In this document: one piece after another, positions 15,439 to 21,959 of the stretch
How the letters are laid out: the number at the start of each line of letters is the position of its first letter
Position numbering within the stretch: position 1 is the first letter of the stretch
Source of the DNA: an uncultured Erysipelotrichaceae bacterium
GTDB taxonomy: Bacteria > Bacillota_I > Bacilli_A > RF39 > UBA660
Assembly: GCA_902783345.1 (NCBI GenBank)
Contig: CACZQI010000008.1
Span: 1-22,585, forward strand
DNA length: 22,585 nucleotides
Reading direction: 5' to 3'
The notes under the pieces: generated by a model
What the model saw: the letters and a program-made list of their open reading frames with translations, nothing else
Database searches by the model: none
What the model was told of the DNA's origin: nothing
Position numbers and translations under genes: made by a program

Positions 15439-15858
15439 ATGGCTAAGAATAATGAAATACATGCTACTGGTAGAAGAAAAAGAAGTATTGCTCAAGTAAG
15501 ACTGGTTCCTGGTAAAGGAAATATAACTGTTAATGGTAAAGATGTTAATGAATATATGCCATTTGCTACTTTAGTAATGGATTTAAAACAACCACTAGTT
15601 TTAACTAATAATGAAAATACTTTTGATATTACTATTAAAGTAAGTGGTGGTGGATTCTCAGGACAAGCTGGCGCTATTAGACTTGCTATTGCAAGAGCAT
15701 TAAGCATTTATGATGAAAGTGCTGACCAAACTAGAGATGATGCTTATCATAAAGTATTAAAAGTAAATGGTTTCTTAACTCGTGATCCAAGAGTTAAAGA
15801 ACGTAAAAAATATGGTCTTAAGAAGGCTCGTCGCGCGCCTCAATTCTCAAAGCGTTAA
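15439..15858 (+). CDS. rpsI: 30S ribosomal protein S9
   Basis: The 139-residue protein has the S9 hallmarks: [17 protein letters not shown] at the N-terminus, the glycine-rich [14 protein letters not shown], and the basic [16 protein letters not shown] tail. That tail reaches the P-site tRNA in the ribosome. AGGAGG sits at the preceding stop codon. It forms the second gene of the rplM operon and ends before a strong terminator. Confidence 0.98.
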   Translation: MAKNNEIHATGRRKRSIAQVRLVPGKGNITVNGKDVNEYMPFATLVMDLKQPLVLTNNENTFDITIKVSGGGFSGQAGAIRLAIARALSIYDESADQTRDDAYHKVLKVNGFLTRDPRVKERKKYGLKKARRAPQFSKR

Positions 15859-15884
15859 GAAAAAGTCTTATTCAATATGTTTCG

Positions 15885-15910
15885 AAAAGTCCGATTATTA
15901 CGGACTTTTT
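15885..15910 (+). terminator. Terminator of rplM-rpsI
   Basis: AAAAGTCCG (15885-15893) pairs perfectly over 9 bp with CGGACTTTT (15901-15909) over a seven-base loop, ending in a T-run. Confidence 0.9.
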
Positions 15911-15924
15911 ATTATTTGATTATA

Positions 15925-15953
15925 TTTACTTTTTATTATGAATAATATATAAT
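15925..15953 (+). promoter_or_regulatory. Promoter of the AbrB-ABC operon
   Basis: TTTACT (15925-15930), 17-nt spacer, TATAAT (15948-15953). The expected start site is near 15960, immediately before the palindrome at 15963. Confidence 0.75.
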
Positions 15954-15962
15954 TAGTGTGAA

Positions 15963-15982
15963 AAGTATAACTAGTTATACTT
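15963..15982. promoter_or_regulatory. Perfect 20-bp palindrome, putative operator
   Basis: AAGTATAACT (15963-15972) is followed directly by its exact reverse complement, AGTTATACTT (15973-15982). It lies just after the predicted start site and before AAAGGAG. That is the place for an operator bound by the operon's own AbrB-family protein or another dimeric regulator. Binding here would block transcription or elongation. Confidence 0.7.
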
Positions 15983-15996
15983 GAAAGGAGAAATAT

Positions 15997-16200
15997 ATGA
16001 AAGATAAATTTGTAGGAATTGCCAAAGTTGGTGAAAAAGGGCAAATTGTAATACCTAAAGAAGCAAGAGATATGTTTGATATTAAATCAGGAGATTCTAT
16101 CATTGTTCTTTGTGATAAAGAAAAAGGTATAGCGCTCTTAAAAGCCGATGCAATTGAAGACTTAACTGATAAAGTTTTTACAAAAGGAGATAAAGAGTAA
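15997..16200 (+). CDS. AbrB/SpoVT-family DNA-binding regulator
   Basis: The 67-residue protein is almost wholly one swapped-hairpin AbrB domain: AKVGEKGQIVIPKEARDMFDIKSGDSIIVL at about 9-38. A short acidic and basic tail follows. Such dimers bind AT-rich or symmetrical DNA. Placement as the first gene before an ABC ATPase and permease, with the palindrome at 15963 upstream, suggests autoregulation of the exporter operon. The site AAAGGAG precedes the ATG. Its TAA shares a base with the ATG of the next gene (TAATG). The name of the regulator's ligand cannot be given. Confidence 0.88.
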   Translation: MKDKFVGIAKVGEKGQIVIPKEARDMFDIKSGDSIIVLCDKEKGIALLKADAIEDLTDKVFTKGDKE

Positions 16201-16922
16201 TGATAGCAATTGAAACAAAAAAGTTAACAAAACATTTTAAAGAAAAAATAGCAGTTAATGAATTAGATTTAGAAATTAAACAAGGAGAATTATTTGCTCT
16301 ATTAGGGACTAATGGTGCTGGAAAAACAACAACTATTAAAATGCTATCTGGTTTAATAATGCCTACATCAGGTAATATAAATATAAATTCTATGGATATG
16401 AAAAAAGATATATTTAAAATAAAAGAAATATTAAATATATCTCCTCAAGAAACCGCTATAGCGCCAAATTTAACTGTTAAAGAGAACTTAGAATTTATGG
16501 CAGGTGTTTATGAGGTTAAAGATAAAGCTAAAAAAATTAATGAATTAATTAAACAATTTAAACTTGATGAAATATTAAATAAAAAAGCTAAAACTTTATC
16601 TGGAGGATGGCAAAGAAAAGTATCAATTGCCATAAGTTTAATAAATGACCCAAAAATATTATTTTTAGATGAGCCAACTTTAGGTTTAGATGTTATTGCA
16701 AGAAAAGAATTATGGAAGGTTATTAATGAATTAAAGGGTAAGATTACAATTATTTTAACTACTCATTATATGGAAGAAGCCGAAAGTTTATCAGATAGAA
16801 TTGGTATCATGGCAAATGGAAATCTTATAGAAATTGGGACTGCCAAAGAATTAATTAAAAAGGCTCATACTAAAAATTTTGAAGATGCCTTTATTAAAAT
16901 AGCAACTGGAGGTGAATTATAA
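16200..16922 (+). CDS. ABC transporter ATP-binding protein
   Basis: The 240-residue cytoplasmic ATPase has Walker A GTNGAGKT (36-43), the Q-loop SPQE (81-84), the signature LSGGWQ (133-138), Walker B ILFLDEPT (153-160) and the H-loop TTH (His189). It belongs to the drug/antibiotic-export type (CcmA-like), which pairs with ABC-2 permeases, as encoded next. The signature has W where R/M/E usually follows. Start and stop are both in TAATG overlaps with neighbours, giving tight translational coupling. The substrate is unknown. Confidence 0.94.
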   Translation: MIAIETKKLTKHFKEKIAVNELDLEIKQGELFALLGTNGAGKTTTIKMLSGLIMPTSGNININSMDMKKDIFKIKEILNISPQETAIAPNLTVKENLEFMAGVYEVKDKAKKINELIKQFKLDEILNKKAKTLSGGWQRKVSIAISLINDPKILFLDEPTLGLDVIARKELWKVINELKGKITIILTTHYMEEAESLSDRIGIMANGNLIEIGTAKELIKKAHTKNFEDAFIKIATGGEL

Positions 16923-17653
16923 TGAAAATGTTAAATTTTGCAAAAAGGAATTTTAAAGAATTAACTAGAGACCCATTAAGTTTAGCATTTGAAATTATTT
17001 TACCAATATTTTTATTAATAATTTTTCAGCAGTTTAATATACCATCAGATAATTACAAACTCGAAAACTTTACTCCTGGAATTATAATATTTGGTTTTTC
17101 CTTTATTACGCTTTTTACTTCAACCTTAATTGCTAAAGATAGAACATCATCATTTTTAATTAGACTTGGAACATCACCAATGAAGTCAAGTGATTATATT
17201 CTTGGATATATATTATCTTTAATACCTATAATTATTATTCAAGATATATTATTCTTTATTGTCGCTATGATATTAGGGCTAAGCTTTAGTGTAAATATTA
17301 TATTTACTGTTATAGTATCTATGATAATTTCTATTTTCTTTATAGCGTTAGGCATTTTAATAGGAAGCTTAGTTAGTGAAAAAGGAACTGGTGGACTTGG
17401 AAGTATAATTGTGCAACTAGTATGTTTTACCAGTGGTATGTATTTTCCTAAAGAATCTGTTGGAAATGTATTTGCTAAAATATGCGAATTATTACCATTT
17501 GAAAGTTCATTAAATATCATAAAAGGTGTATTAAATAATGATTTTACTATAATTACAATTCAAAATATTATTATATTTATTACATATACTATTATTACTT
17601 TAGTAATATCAATTTTAGTTTTTAAAAGAAATATGATAAGTGATAATAAATAA
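16922..17653 (+). CDS. ABC-2 type transporter permease
   Basis: The 243-residue membrane protein begins with the typical amphipathic AKRNFKELTRDPLSL and has six predicted helices (about 21-38, 50-68, 96-118, 128-148, 158-177, 214-235). The EKGTGGLGSIIVQL and FTSGMYFPKES segments match ABC-2 permeases of export systems. It likely works as a dimer with the preceding ATPase. Its ATG overlaps the ATPase stop by one base. A terminator follows closely, ending the three-gene operon. An AGG codon at residue Arg9 supports normal decoding of AGG. Confidence 0.92.
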   Translation: MKMLNFAKRNFKELTRDPLSLAFEIILPIFLLIIFQQFNIPSDNYKLENFTPGIIIFGFSFITLFTSTLIAKDRTSSFLIRLGTSPMKSSDYILGYILSLIPIIIIQDILFFIVAMILGLSFSVNIIFTVIVSMIISIFFIALGILIGSLVSEKGTGGLGSIIVQLVCFTSGMYFPKESVGNVFAKICELLPFESSLNIIKGVLNNDFTIITIQNIIIFITYTIITLVISILVFKRNMISDNK

Positions 17654-17656
17654 AAT

Positions 17657-17682
17657 AAAAATCCATAAATTTGGATTTTTTT
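17657..17682 (+). terminator. Terminator of the AbrB-ABC operon
   Basis: AAAAATCCA (17657-17665) pairs with TGGATTTTT (17672-17680) over TAAATT, ending in Ts. It starts four bases after the permease stop. Confidence 0.85.
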
Positions 17683-17692
17683 CATAGTAAAA

Positions 17693-17720
17693 TTGTTTTT
17701 AATTTTAAAATGTGTATAAT
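17693..17720 (+). promoter_or_regulatory. Promoter of the HD-domain gene
   Basis: TTGTTT (17693-17698), 16-nt spacer, TATAAT (17715-17720). GGAGG follows as ribosome binding site. Confidence 0.6.
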
Positions 17721-17741
17721 AATTAATACTTTGGAGGGTTT

Positions 17742-18398
17742 ATGTCAAAAGAAGAAAATGTTATTAATTATTATGTTTTGTGTAATAAATTAAAAAATCT
17801 TATTAGAACTGGATGGAAAGATTGGAAAGTTAATCGTGATAGATTAGAAAGCGTAGCCGAACATATCTTTGGAGTTCAAATGTTAGCTATAGCGATGAAA
17901 TCAGAATATGAGTATGATATAGATATTATGAAAGTATTGTTTATGCTAGCTATTCATGAACTTGGGGAAACAATAATTGGGGATTTAACTCAATTTCAAA
18001 TAAGTAAAGAAGAAAAAGAAGTAATTGAACATGCTGCAGTTCATGATATTTTGTCATCATTAATAGATGGAGATAAAATTGAAAAACTATTTTTAGAGTT
18101 TGACGCTCATGAAACACCTGAGGCACTATTTGCTTATGAATGTGATAAATTAGAGTGCGATATTCAAAGTAAACTATATGATCAAGAAAATTGTGTTGAT
18201 TTATTTCATCAAGAAGGAAATAAAACAGCTGATAATAAACTTGTTAAAGAGTTATTAAATAGTGGGAAATCTTGGTCAGATATGTGGATAGAATTTGGGC
18301 AAAAAACTTATCCATATGATAACAATTTTATGGCTGTTTCACAGTATATTAAAGAAAACAAGATTGAAGAGCCATTTACTAAGAAACTAAAGCGTTAA
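17742..18398 (+). CDS. HD-domain metal-dependent hydrolase (HDDC2/YfbR-like)
   Basis: The 218-residue protein belongs to the HD superfamily related to YfbR and HDDC2, which are 5'-deoxynucleotidases. Metal-binding positions are seen in SVAEHIFG (His41), MLAIHELGE (His72, Glu73) followed by GDLT, and the later ECDKLE (Asp135). The central pair is His-Glu rather than His-Asp, so the metal site may differ; I believe some Firmicute members share this. GGAGG precedes the ATG. The substrate is probably a nucleotide but is not shown. It seems to be transcribed alone, with the next gene having its own promoter. Confidence 0.82.
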   Translation: MSKEENVINYYVLCNKLKNLIRTGWKDWKVNRDRLESVAEHIFGVQMLAIAMKSEYEYDIDIMKVLFMLAIHELGETIIGDLTQFQISKEEKEVIEHAAVHDILSSLIDGDKIEKLFLEFDAHETPEALFAYECDKLECDIQSKLYDQENCVDLFHQEGNKTADNKLVKELLNSGKSWSDMWIEFGQKTYPYDNNFMAVSQYIKENKIEEPFTKKLKR

Positions 18399-18400
18399 TA

Positions 18401-18409
18401 TGGTATAAT
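18401..18409 (+). promoter_or_regulatory. Extended -10 promoter of the MBL-fold gene
   Basis: TGG precedes TATAAT (18404-18409), starting three bases after the HD gene stop. No -35 match lies upstream, where the coding sequence of the HD protein sits. Confidence 0.6.
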
Positions 18410-18431
18410 CATTTAAGAAAGAAGGGTATTT

Positions 18432-19310
18432 ATGGAATTAGAAAAAGTTGGAGAAAAAACATATTATCTTAAAAATCCTACTAATATAGGTATTTATAAA
18501 ATAGATGATAATAATGTTTATTTAATAGATACAGGTAATGATAAAGATGCCGGCAGAAAAGTGTTAAAAATAGTTGAAGAAAATGGGTGGCAAGTTAAAG
18601 GTATTATTAATACTCATTCTAATGCTGACCATATTGGGGGAAATAAAATAATACAAGACCGCACATCTTGCCCAATATATACTTATGGCATAGAAAAATG
18701 TTTTACTGAGTATCCTATTTTAGAGCCATCATTTTTATATGGTGCTTATCCCCTAAATGAACTGCAAAATAAATTTTTGCTTGCAAAAGGAACAACTGTT
18801 ACCAATAGTGAAAATAATTTACCTGAAGGATTAGAATACTTTAATTTGAAAGGGCATTATTTTGATATGATAGGTATTAAAACAGATGATGATGTTTACT
18901 TTTTAGGAGATTCTTTATTTAGTGAAGAAACAATTACTAAATATCATTTATTCTTTATTTATGATGTTAAAGAATATTTAAATACCTTAGATTATCTTAG
19001 TTCTTTAGAAGGTAAATTATTTATACCATCACACTCTCTATCAACAACTAATATTAAACCTTTAATTGAAATAAATCGCAATAAAATCAATGAAATATTA
19101 GATAAGATTTATAATTTATGTGATAAATATATTACTTTTGAAGATATTTTAAAAAAGATATTTGATGATTATAACTTACAAATGAATATTAATCAGTATG
19201 TTTTAGTAGGTAGTACGATAAAATCATATTTAGCATATTTAGCAAATGAAAATAAAATCCATTATGAATTTATAGATAATAAAATGTTATGGAGAAAAAA
19301 CGAAGCCTAA
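18432..19310 (+). CDS. Metallo-beta-lactamase-fold hydrolase
   Basis: The 292-residue protein has an N-terminal MBL fold (about 1-205) and a C-terminal helical or winged-helix-like extension. Metal motifs are THSNADHIGG (His62, Asp66, His67), GHYFDMIG (His142), FLGDS (Asp160) and IPSHS (His201). The usual second His of HxHxDH is Asn64 here, so one metal ligand is altered. Either one metal is held differently or the enzyme belongs to a subfamily with HxNxDH. It is close to glyoxalase-II-like hydrolases, but the substrate is unknown. GAAGGG lies before the ATG. Confidence 0.85.
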   Translation: MELEKVGEKTYYLKNPTNIGIYKIDDNNVYLIDTGNDKDAGRKVLKIVEENGWQVKGIINTHSNADHIGGNKIIQDRTSCPIYTYGIEKCFTEYPILEPSFLYGAYPLNELQNKFLLAKGTTVTNSENNLPEGLEYFNLKGHYFDMIGIKTDDDVYFLGDSLFSEETITKYHLFFIYDVKEYLNTLDYLSSLEGKLFIPSHSLSTTNIKPLIEINRNKINEILDKIYNLCDKYITFEDILKKIFDDYNLQMNINQYVLVGSTIKSYLAYLANENKIHYEFIDNKMLWRKNEA

Positions 19311-19324
19311 GTTAAGGCTTTTTA
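19303..19324 (+). terminator. Terminator overlapping the MBL gene stop
   Basis: AAGCCT (19303-19308) pairs with AGGCTT (19315-19320) over AAGTTA, followed by Ts. The TAA stop starts inside the stem. Confidence 0.8.
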
Positions 19325-19331
19325 TTTTGTA

Positions 19332-19360
19332 TTGACAATGTTTTAAAACAGTTATACAAT
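19332..19360 (+). promoter_or_regulatory. Promoter of the GntR-ABC operon
   Basis: A perfect TTGACA (19332-19337) and TACAAT (19355-19360) are 17 nt apart. The -10 is also one arm of a second, smaller symmetry, TACAAT-ATT-ATTGTA. Confidence 0.88.
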
Positions 19361-19361
19361 A

Positions 19362-19389
19362 TTATTGTATTAAGCAAATAATACAATAA
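19362..19389. promoter_or_regulatory. Inverted repeat with 11-bp arms, putative GntR operator
   Basis: TTATTGTATTA (19362-19372) and TAATACAATAA (19379-19389) are exact reverse complements with a six-base spacer. The site covers the expected transcription start and ends just before the GGAG ribosome binding site. The first gene codes a YtrA-type GntR protein, so this is the likely site of autorepression. The -10 TACAAT repeats the same half-site core, so repressor binding could extend over the promoter. Confidence 0.8.
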
Positions 19390-19400
19390 AGGAGATATTT

Positions 19401-19760
19401 ATGGATTTAACATTTGATAATAACATTCCCATCTATATTCAACTTTTAGATTATTTAAAAATATATCTTTTATCAGGAACTTTTAAAGCCGGAGAAAAAT
19501 TACCATCAGTAAGGGACTTTGCAAGTACTTTTAAAGTAAATCCTAATACAATGCAAAGAGCCTTAGTAGAACTTGAAAATGAAGGATTAATATATACCGA
19601 AAGAACTAATGGTAAATATGTTACTAATGATAATGCTTTAATAGATAAATTAAAAGATGAATATGCAACTGCTTTAGCCAAAAGTTATTTTCAAGGAATG
19701 AAAAAAATTGGTTTAGCTAAAGCAGAAGCTATTAAATATATAGATAGAATTGGAGAATAA
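19401..19760 (+). CDS. GntR-family regulator, YtrA subfamily
   Basis: The 119-residue protein has an N-terminal winged helix (about 6-75) with IPIYIQLLDYLK, AGEKLPSVRDFASTFKVNPNTMQRAL and GLIYTERTNGKYV, which is the GntR pattern. The remaining 45 residues are a short helical dimerisation tail, as in YtrA, and there is no large effector domain. YtrA proteins usually repress an adjacent ABC exporter and respond to envelope stress, such as cell-wall antibiotics. The order regulator, ATPase, permease matches. The ribosome binding site is AAAGGAG. Arg in SVRDFA uses an AGG codon, consistent with standard decoding. Confidence 0.94.
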   Translation: MDLTFDNNIPIYIQLLDYLKIYLLSGTFKAGEKLPSVRDFASTFKVNPNTMQRALVELENEGLIYTERTNGKYVTNDNALIDKLKDEYATALAKSYFQGMKKIGLAKAEAIKYIDRIGE

Positions 19761-19761
19761 G

Positions 19762-20457
19762 ATGAGTTTATTAGAAATTAAAAATTTAAATAAATCATAT
19801 GAAAATATTAAAGCATTAGATAATGTTAATATTAATATTGAAAATGGTAAAATTGTTGGTTTACTTGGTAAGAATGGAGCCGGGAAATCAACACTTATTA
19901 AAATAATAAATGGACTACTTTTAAAAGATTCTGGCGAAATATTATTAAATGGTAAAAAGATAACCGCTAAGGGCAAGGATATAATTGCCTATTTACCGGA
20001 AAAATCATACCTAAATAAAAGTATGACTGTTACTAATTACTTTGATTATATGGCAGATTTTTATAAATCATTTAATAAAAATAAAGCCTTTAAACTATTA
20101 GAAAATCTAAAATTAAATCCTAATATGAAAATATCAAAAATGAGTAAAGGTATGCAAGAAAAGTTGCAATTAATACTAGTTATGGCTAGAGATGCGGAAG
20201 TTTACATTTTAGATGAACCACTTGGTGGAGTTGACCCAGCAACTAGGGATTATATCTTAGATACTATTTTAACTAATTTTAAAGAAGGATCTAGTGTAAT
20301 TATTTCTACTCATTTAATAAGTGATATTGAAAAAATACTTGATGAAGTAATATTTATTGATGAAGGCAAAATAATTTTAAATAAAAATGCTGATGCCTTA
20401 AGAGAAGAAAGTAATAGTTCGATTGATGAAATATTTAGGAGGATGTTTAAATGTTAA
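19762..20457 (+). CDS. ABC transporter ATP-binding protein (YtrB-like)
   Basis: The 231-residue ATPase has Walker A GKNGAGKS (36-43), signature MSKGMQEK (127-134), Walker B VYILDEPLGG (147-156) and the H-loop STH. The MSKGM variant and the absence of a classical Q-loop Gln (YLPE appears instead) are typical of YtrB-like ATPases from GntR operons. The in-frame TTG at 19750 lies inside the GntR gene and overlaps the GGAG site, so ATG 19762, one base after the GntR stop, is chosen. Its end overlaps the permease start by seven bases. Confidence 0.93.
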   Translation: MSLLEIKNLNKSYENIKALDNVNINIENGKIVGLLGKNGAGKSTLIKIINGLLLKDSGEILLNGKKITAKGKDIIAYLPEKSYLNKSMTVTNYFDYMADFYKSFNKNKAFKLLENLKLNPNMKISKMSKGMQEKLQLILVMARDAEVYILDEPLGGVDPATRDYILDTILTNFKEGSSVIISTHLISDIEKILDEVIFIDEGKIILNKNADALREESNSSIDEIFRRMFKC

Positions 20458-21311
20458 AGAAATTAATAAAATATGATTTAAAAGATTTATTTAGCATTTC
20501 ATGGATATTTTATATTATTGTAATTTTATTATCATTTATATTATTTATATATAATTATAATGAATGGTTTGGTAAAAGTATTATTTTAGAATTATCTTAT
20601 AGCTTATTAAATACTATATTACTTATATTACTGATTTTATTATTTGGTTTTATAGTGTTTAAAATACTTAAAAGGTTTAGTAAAAATGTTTATAGTGATG
20701 AAGGATATTTAACTAATACTTTACCAATTAATAAAGGAAAACTATATTTTTCTAAAATATTATCAAGCACAATATATTTAATAACTTCAGGTTTAATAAT
20801 TAGTCTTGCCTATAGTTTTGGGATGGCTTTTGTATTTACTAAATCAACTTGTTTTGATGGATTAAATCATACTTGTAGATCATCACAAATAGAAAGTTTA
20901 ATAGAGGAGTGGAGTAGTTTATTACATATTTCTCCAATATGGGTTTTATTACTACTTTTATTATTAATCTTTTTTGAAGTAATGGTAATAATTTTAGCCG
21001 GTTATAACGGAATAATTAAAAATCATTTAACTAATACGCCTAGAAAAATTAAATCAGTAATATATTCAATATGTTTTTATTTAATGTCAGTTTTAGTTAT
21101 TGTATTTATTTTCTATATAGCAAGTAAAATTAATCCAGATATTGCTAAATTATTTACAATGAAAGAAAAATTATTTTATGAGGTAATGTATCAATATACA
21201 GAAACTTATAAACAAATTACTTTAATTGGAATATTTTCTTATTTAGGTATTAATATTTGTTTATTATTTAATGGATATAGATTATTTAATAAAGGAATTA
21301 ATTTAGAGTAA
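20451..21311 (+). CDS. ABC transporter permease of the GntR operon
   Basis: The 286-residue membrane protein shows six predicted helices (about 15-33, 48-72, 103-127, 160-185, 202-224, 255-275). A start LLKKLIKYDLKDL and YTSDEGYLTNTLP-like segment (here VYSDEGYLTNTLP) are common in permeases of YtrA-type operons. Between helices 3 and 4 lies an extracellular loop with two cysteines (TCFDGLNHTC), which may form a disulfide. AGGAGG lies inside the ATPase gene and ATG 20451 overlaps it, giving coupled translation. The substrate is unknown. A terminator at 21345 ends the operon. Confidence 0.85.
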   Translation: MLKKLIKYDLKDLFSISWIFYIIVILLSFILFIYNYNEWFGKSIILELSYSLLNTILLILLILLFGFIVFKILKRFSKNVYSDEGYLTNTLPINKGKLYFSKILSSTIYLITSGLIISLAYSFGMAFVFTKSTCFDGLNHTCRSSQIESLIEEWSSLLHISPIWVLLLLLLLIFFEVMVIILAGYNGIIKNHLTNTPRKIKSVIYSICFYLMSVLVIVFIFYIASKINPDIAKLFTMKEKLFYEVMYQYTETYKQITLIGIFSYLGINICLLFNGYRLFNKGINLE

Positions 21312-21344
21312 AGCCTTAAATGGAGTGATATGATAAAAGTAGAT

Positions 21345-21373
21345 AAGGTAAAAAAAGCCCATTTTACTTTTTT
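21345..21373 (+). terminator. Terminator of the GntR-ABC operon
   Basis: AAGGTAAAA (21345-21353) pairs with TTTTACTTT (21362-21370), with one G-T pair, and is followed by Ts to 21373. Confidence 0.75.
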
Positions 21374-21376
21374 CTA

Positions 21377-21385
21377 TGCTAAAAT
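21377..21385 (+). promoter_or_regulatory. Possible extended -10 promoter of the mini-gene
   Basis: TGC followed by TAAAAT (21380-21385), close after the terminator T-run and six bases before AAAGGAG. No convincing -35 is seen. Confidence 0.4.
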
Positions 21386-21406
21386 TTAATAAAGGAGATG
21401 ATAATA

Positions 21407-21517
21407 ATGGGAAGACCTGCTGGCACAAAAAATGTAATGAGAACTCCAGAAGAAAAAGAAAGATTAATTAAAGATATTGAAAAATACATTAAATCTATTG
21501 GTGGAAGCTGTGATTAA
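21407..21517 (+). CDS. 36-codon mini-gene with AT-hook-like start
   Basis: ATG 21407 follows a strong AAAGGAG and the frame ends at TAA 21515-21517. The product starts MGRPAGTKNVMRTPEEKERL and continues with a charged helix ending in SIGGSCD. The GRPxGTKN start followed by TPEEKE resembles, from memory, the first residues of small IS3-type orfA or helix-turn-helix proteins. The rest of such a protein is missing here, and no inverted repeats or transposase follow. It could be a truncated relic or a genuine small DNA-binding peptide. Its own ribosome binding site, a possible promoter and a perfect 10-bp terminator stem support a live mini-gene. Confidence 0.55.
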   Translation: MGRPAGTKNVMRTPEEKERLIKDIEKYIKSIGGSCD

Positions 21518-21545
21518 ACATGCTTTAAATAAGCATGTTTTCTTT
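21516..21545 (+). terminator. Terminator of the mini-gene
   Basis: AAACATGCTT (21516-21525) pairs perfectly over 10 bp with AAGCATGTTT (21531-21540) over TAAAT. The T-run is broken by one C. The stem begins inside the stop codon. Confidence 0.75.
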
Positions 21546-21567
21546 ATGTAAAATAAAAACTTTTTTA

Positions 21568-21596
21568 TTGAATATATTGTAATGGTATGCTATAAT
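21568..21596 (+). promoter_or_regulatory. Promoter of rpsF-ssb-rpsR
   Basis: TTGAAT (21568-21573), 17-nt spacer, TATAAT (21591-21596), with TGC making the -10 extended. Strong on all counts. Confidence 0.88.
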
Positions 21597-21602
21597 ACTT
21601 CG

Positions 21603-21660
21603 TGAGCGAAAAGCTCCTTGCTTTATTTAGATATAAAGCCGAATAGACCAGAAGGAGGAT
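21603..21660 (+). promoter_or_regulatory. rpsF leader, candidate S6:S18 autoregulatory RNA
   Basis: The roughly 64-nt leader can fold so that CTCCTT (21614-21619) pairs with AAGGAG (21652-21657), which is the ribosome binding site of rpsF. Inside is a hairpin GCTTTAT (21620-21626) with ATAAAGC (21633-21639), flanked on its 3' side by CCG (21639-21641). A CCG next to a small hairpin is the known feature bound by the S6:S18 complex in rpsF leaders. A small GAGC/GCTC hairpin (21604-21616) would compete with the pairing at its left end. The arrangement predicts feedback control of translation. Confidence 0.65.
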
Positions 21661-21666
21661 AGAAAA

Positions 21667-21954
21667 ATGGAAAACTATGAAATTATGTTTATAGTAAAAC
21701 CTACTTTAGATGAAGAATCTATCAAATCTACCGTAAAATCTTTAGAAAAAATCATTACTGATGCTAAAGGTAAAGTTGAAACTAAAGATATGGGTAAAAG
21801 AGAACTTGCTTATCCAATTAAGAAAGAAATAAGTGGTTTTTACTATTGTCTTACTGTTAATGCTAGTCATGATACAGTTGTTGAATTTGACCGTAAAGCT
21901 AGACTTAACGAAAATATTTTAAGACATCAAATTATTAAATTAGACGAGGAGTAA
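21667..21954 (+). CDS. rpsF: 30S ribosomal protein S6
   Basis: The 95-residue protein matches S6: MENYEIMFIVKPTLDEE, the GKVETKDMGKRELAYPIKKEISGFYYCL core and the DRKARLNENILRHQIIK end. S6 binds S18 and the 16S rRNA central domain. Length is normal for Gram-positive S6. The AAGGAGG site lies eight bases before the ATG and may be masked by the leader. ssb begins five bases after its stop, and rpsR follows. Confidence 0.98.
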   Translation: MENYEIMFIVKPTLDEESIKSTVKSLEKIITDAKGKVETKDMGKRELAYPIKKEISGFYYCLTVNASHDTVVEFDRKARLNENILRHQIIKLDEE

Positions 21955-21959
21955 TATTT

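Noticed and set aside
19750..19761. TTG start of the second ABC ATPase
   Set aside because: It overlaps the GntR gene and the ribosome binding site of ATG 19762.
21330..21389. 19-codon frame with GGAGTG before its ATG
   Set aside because: It covers the terminator of the ABC operon and the next -10, has low-complexity Lys/Phe composition and no family resemblance.
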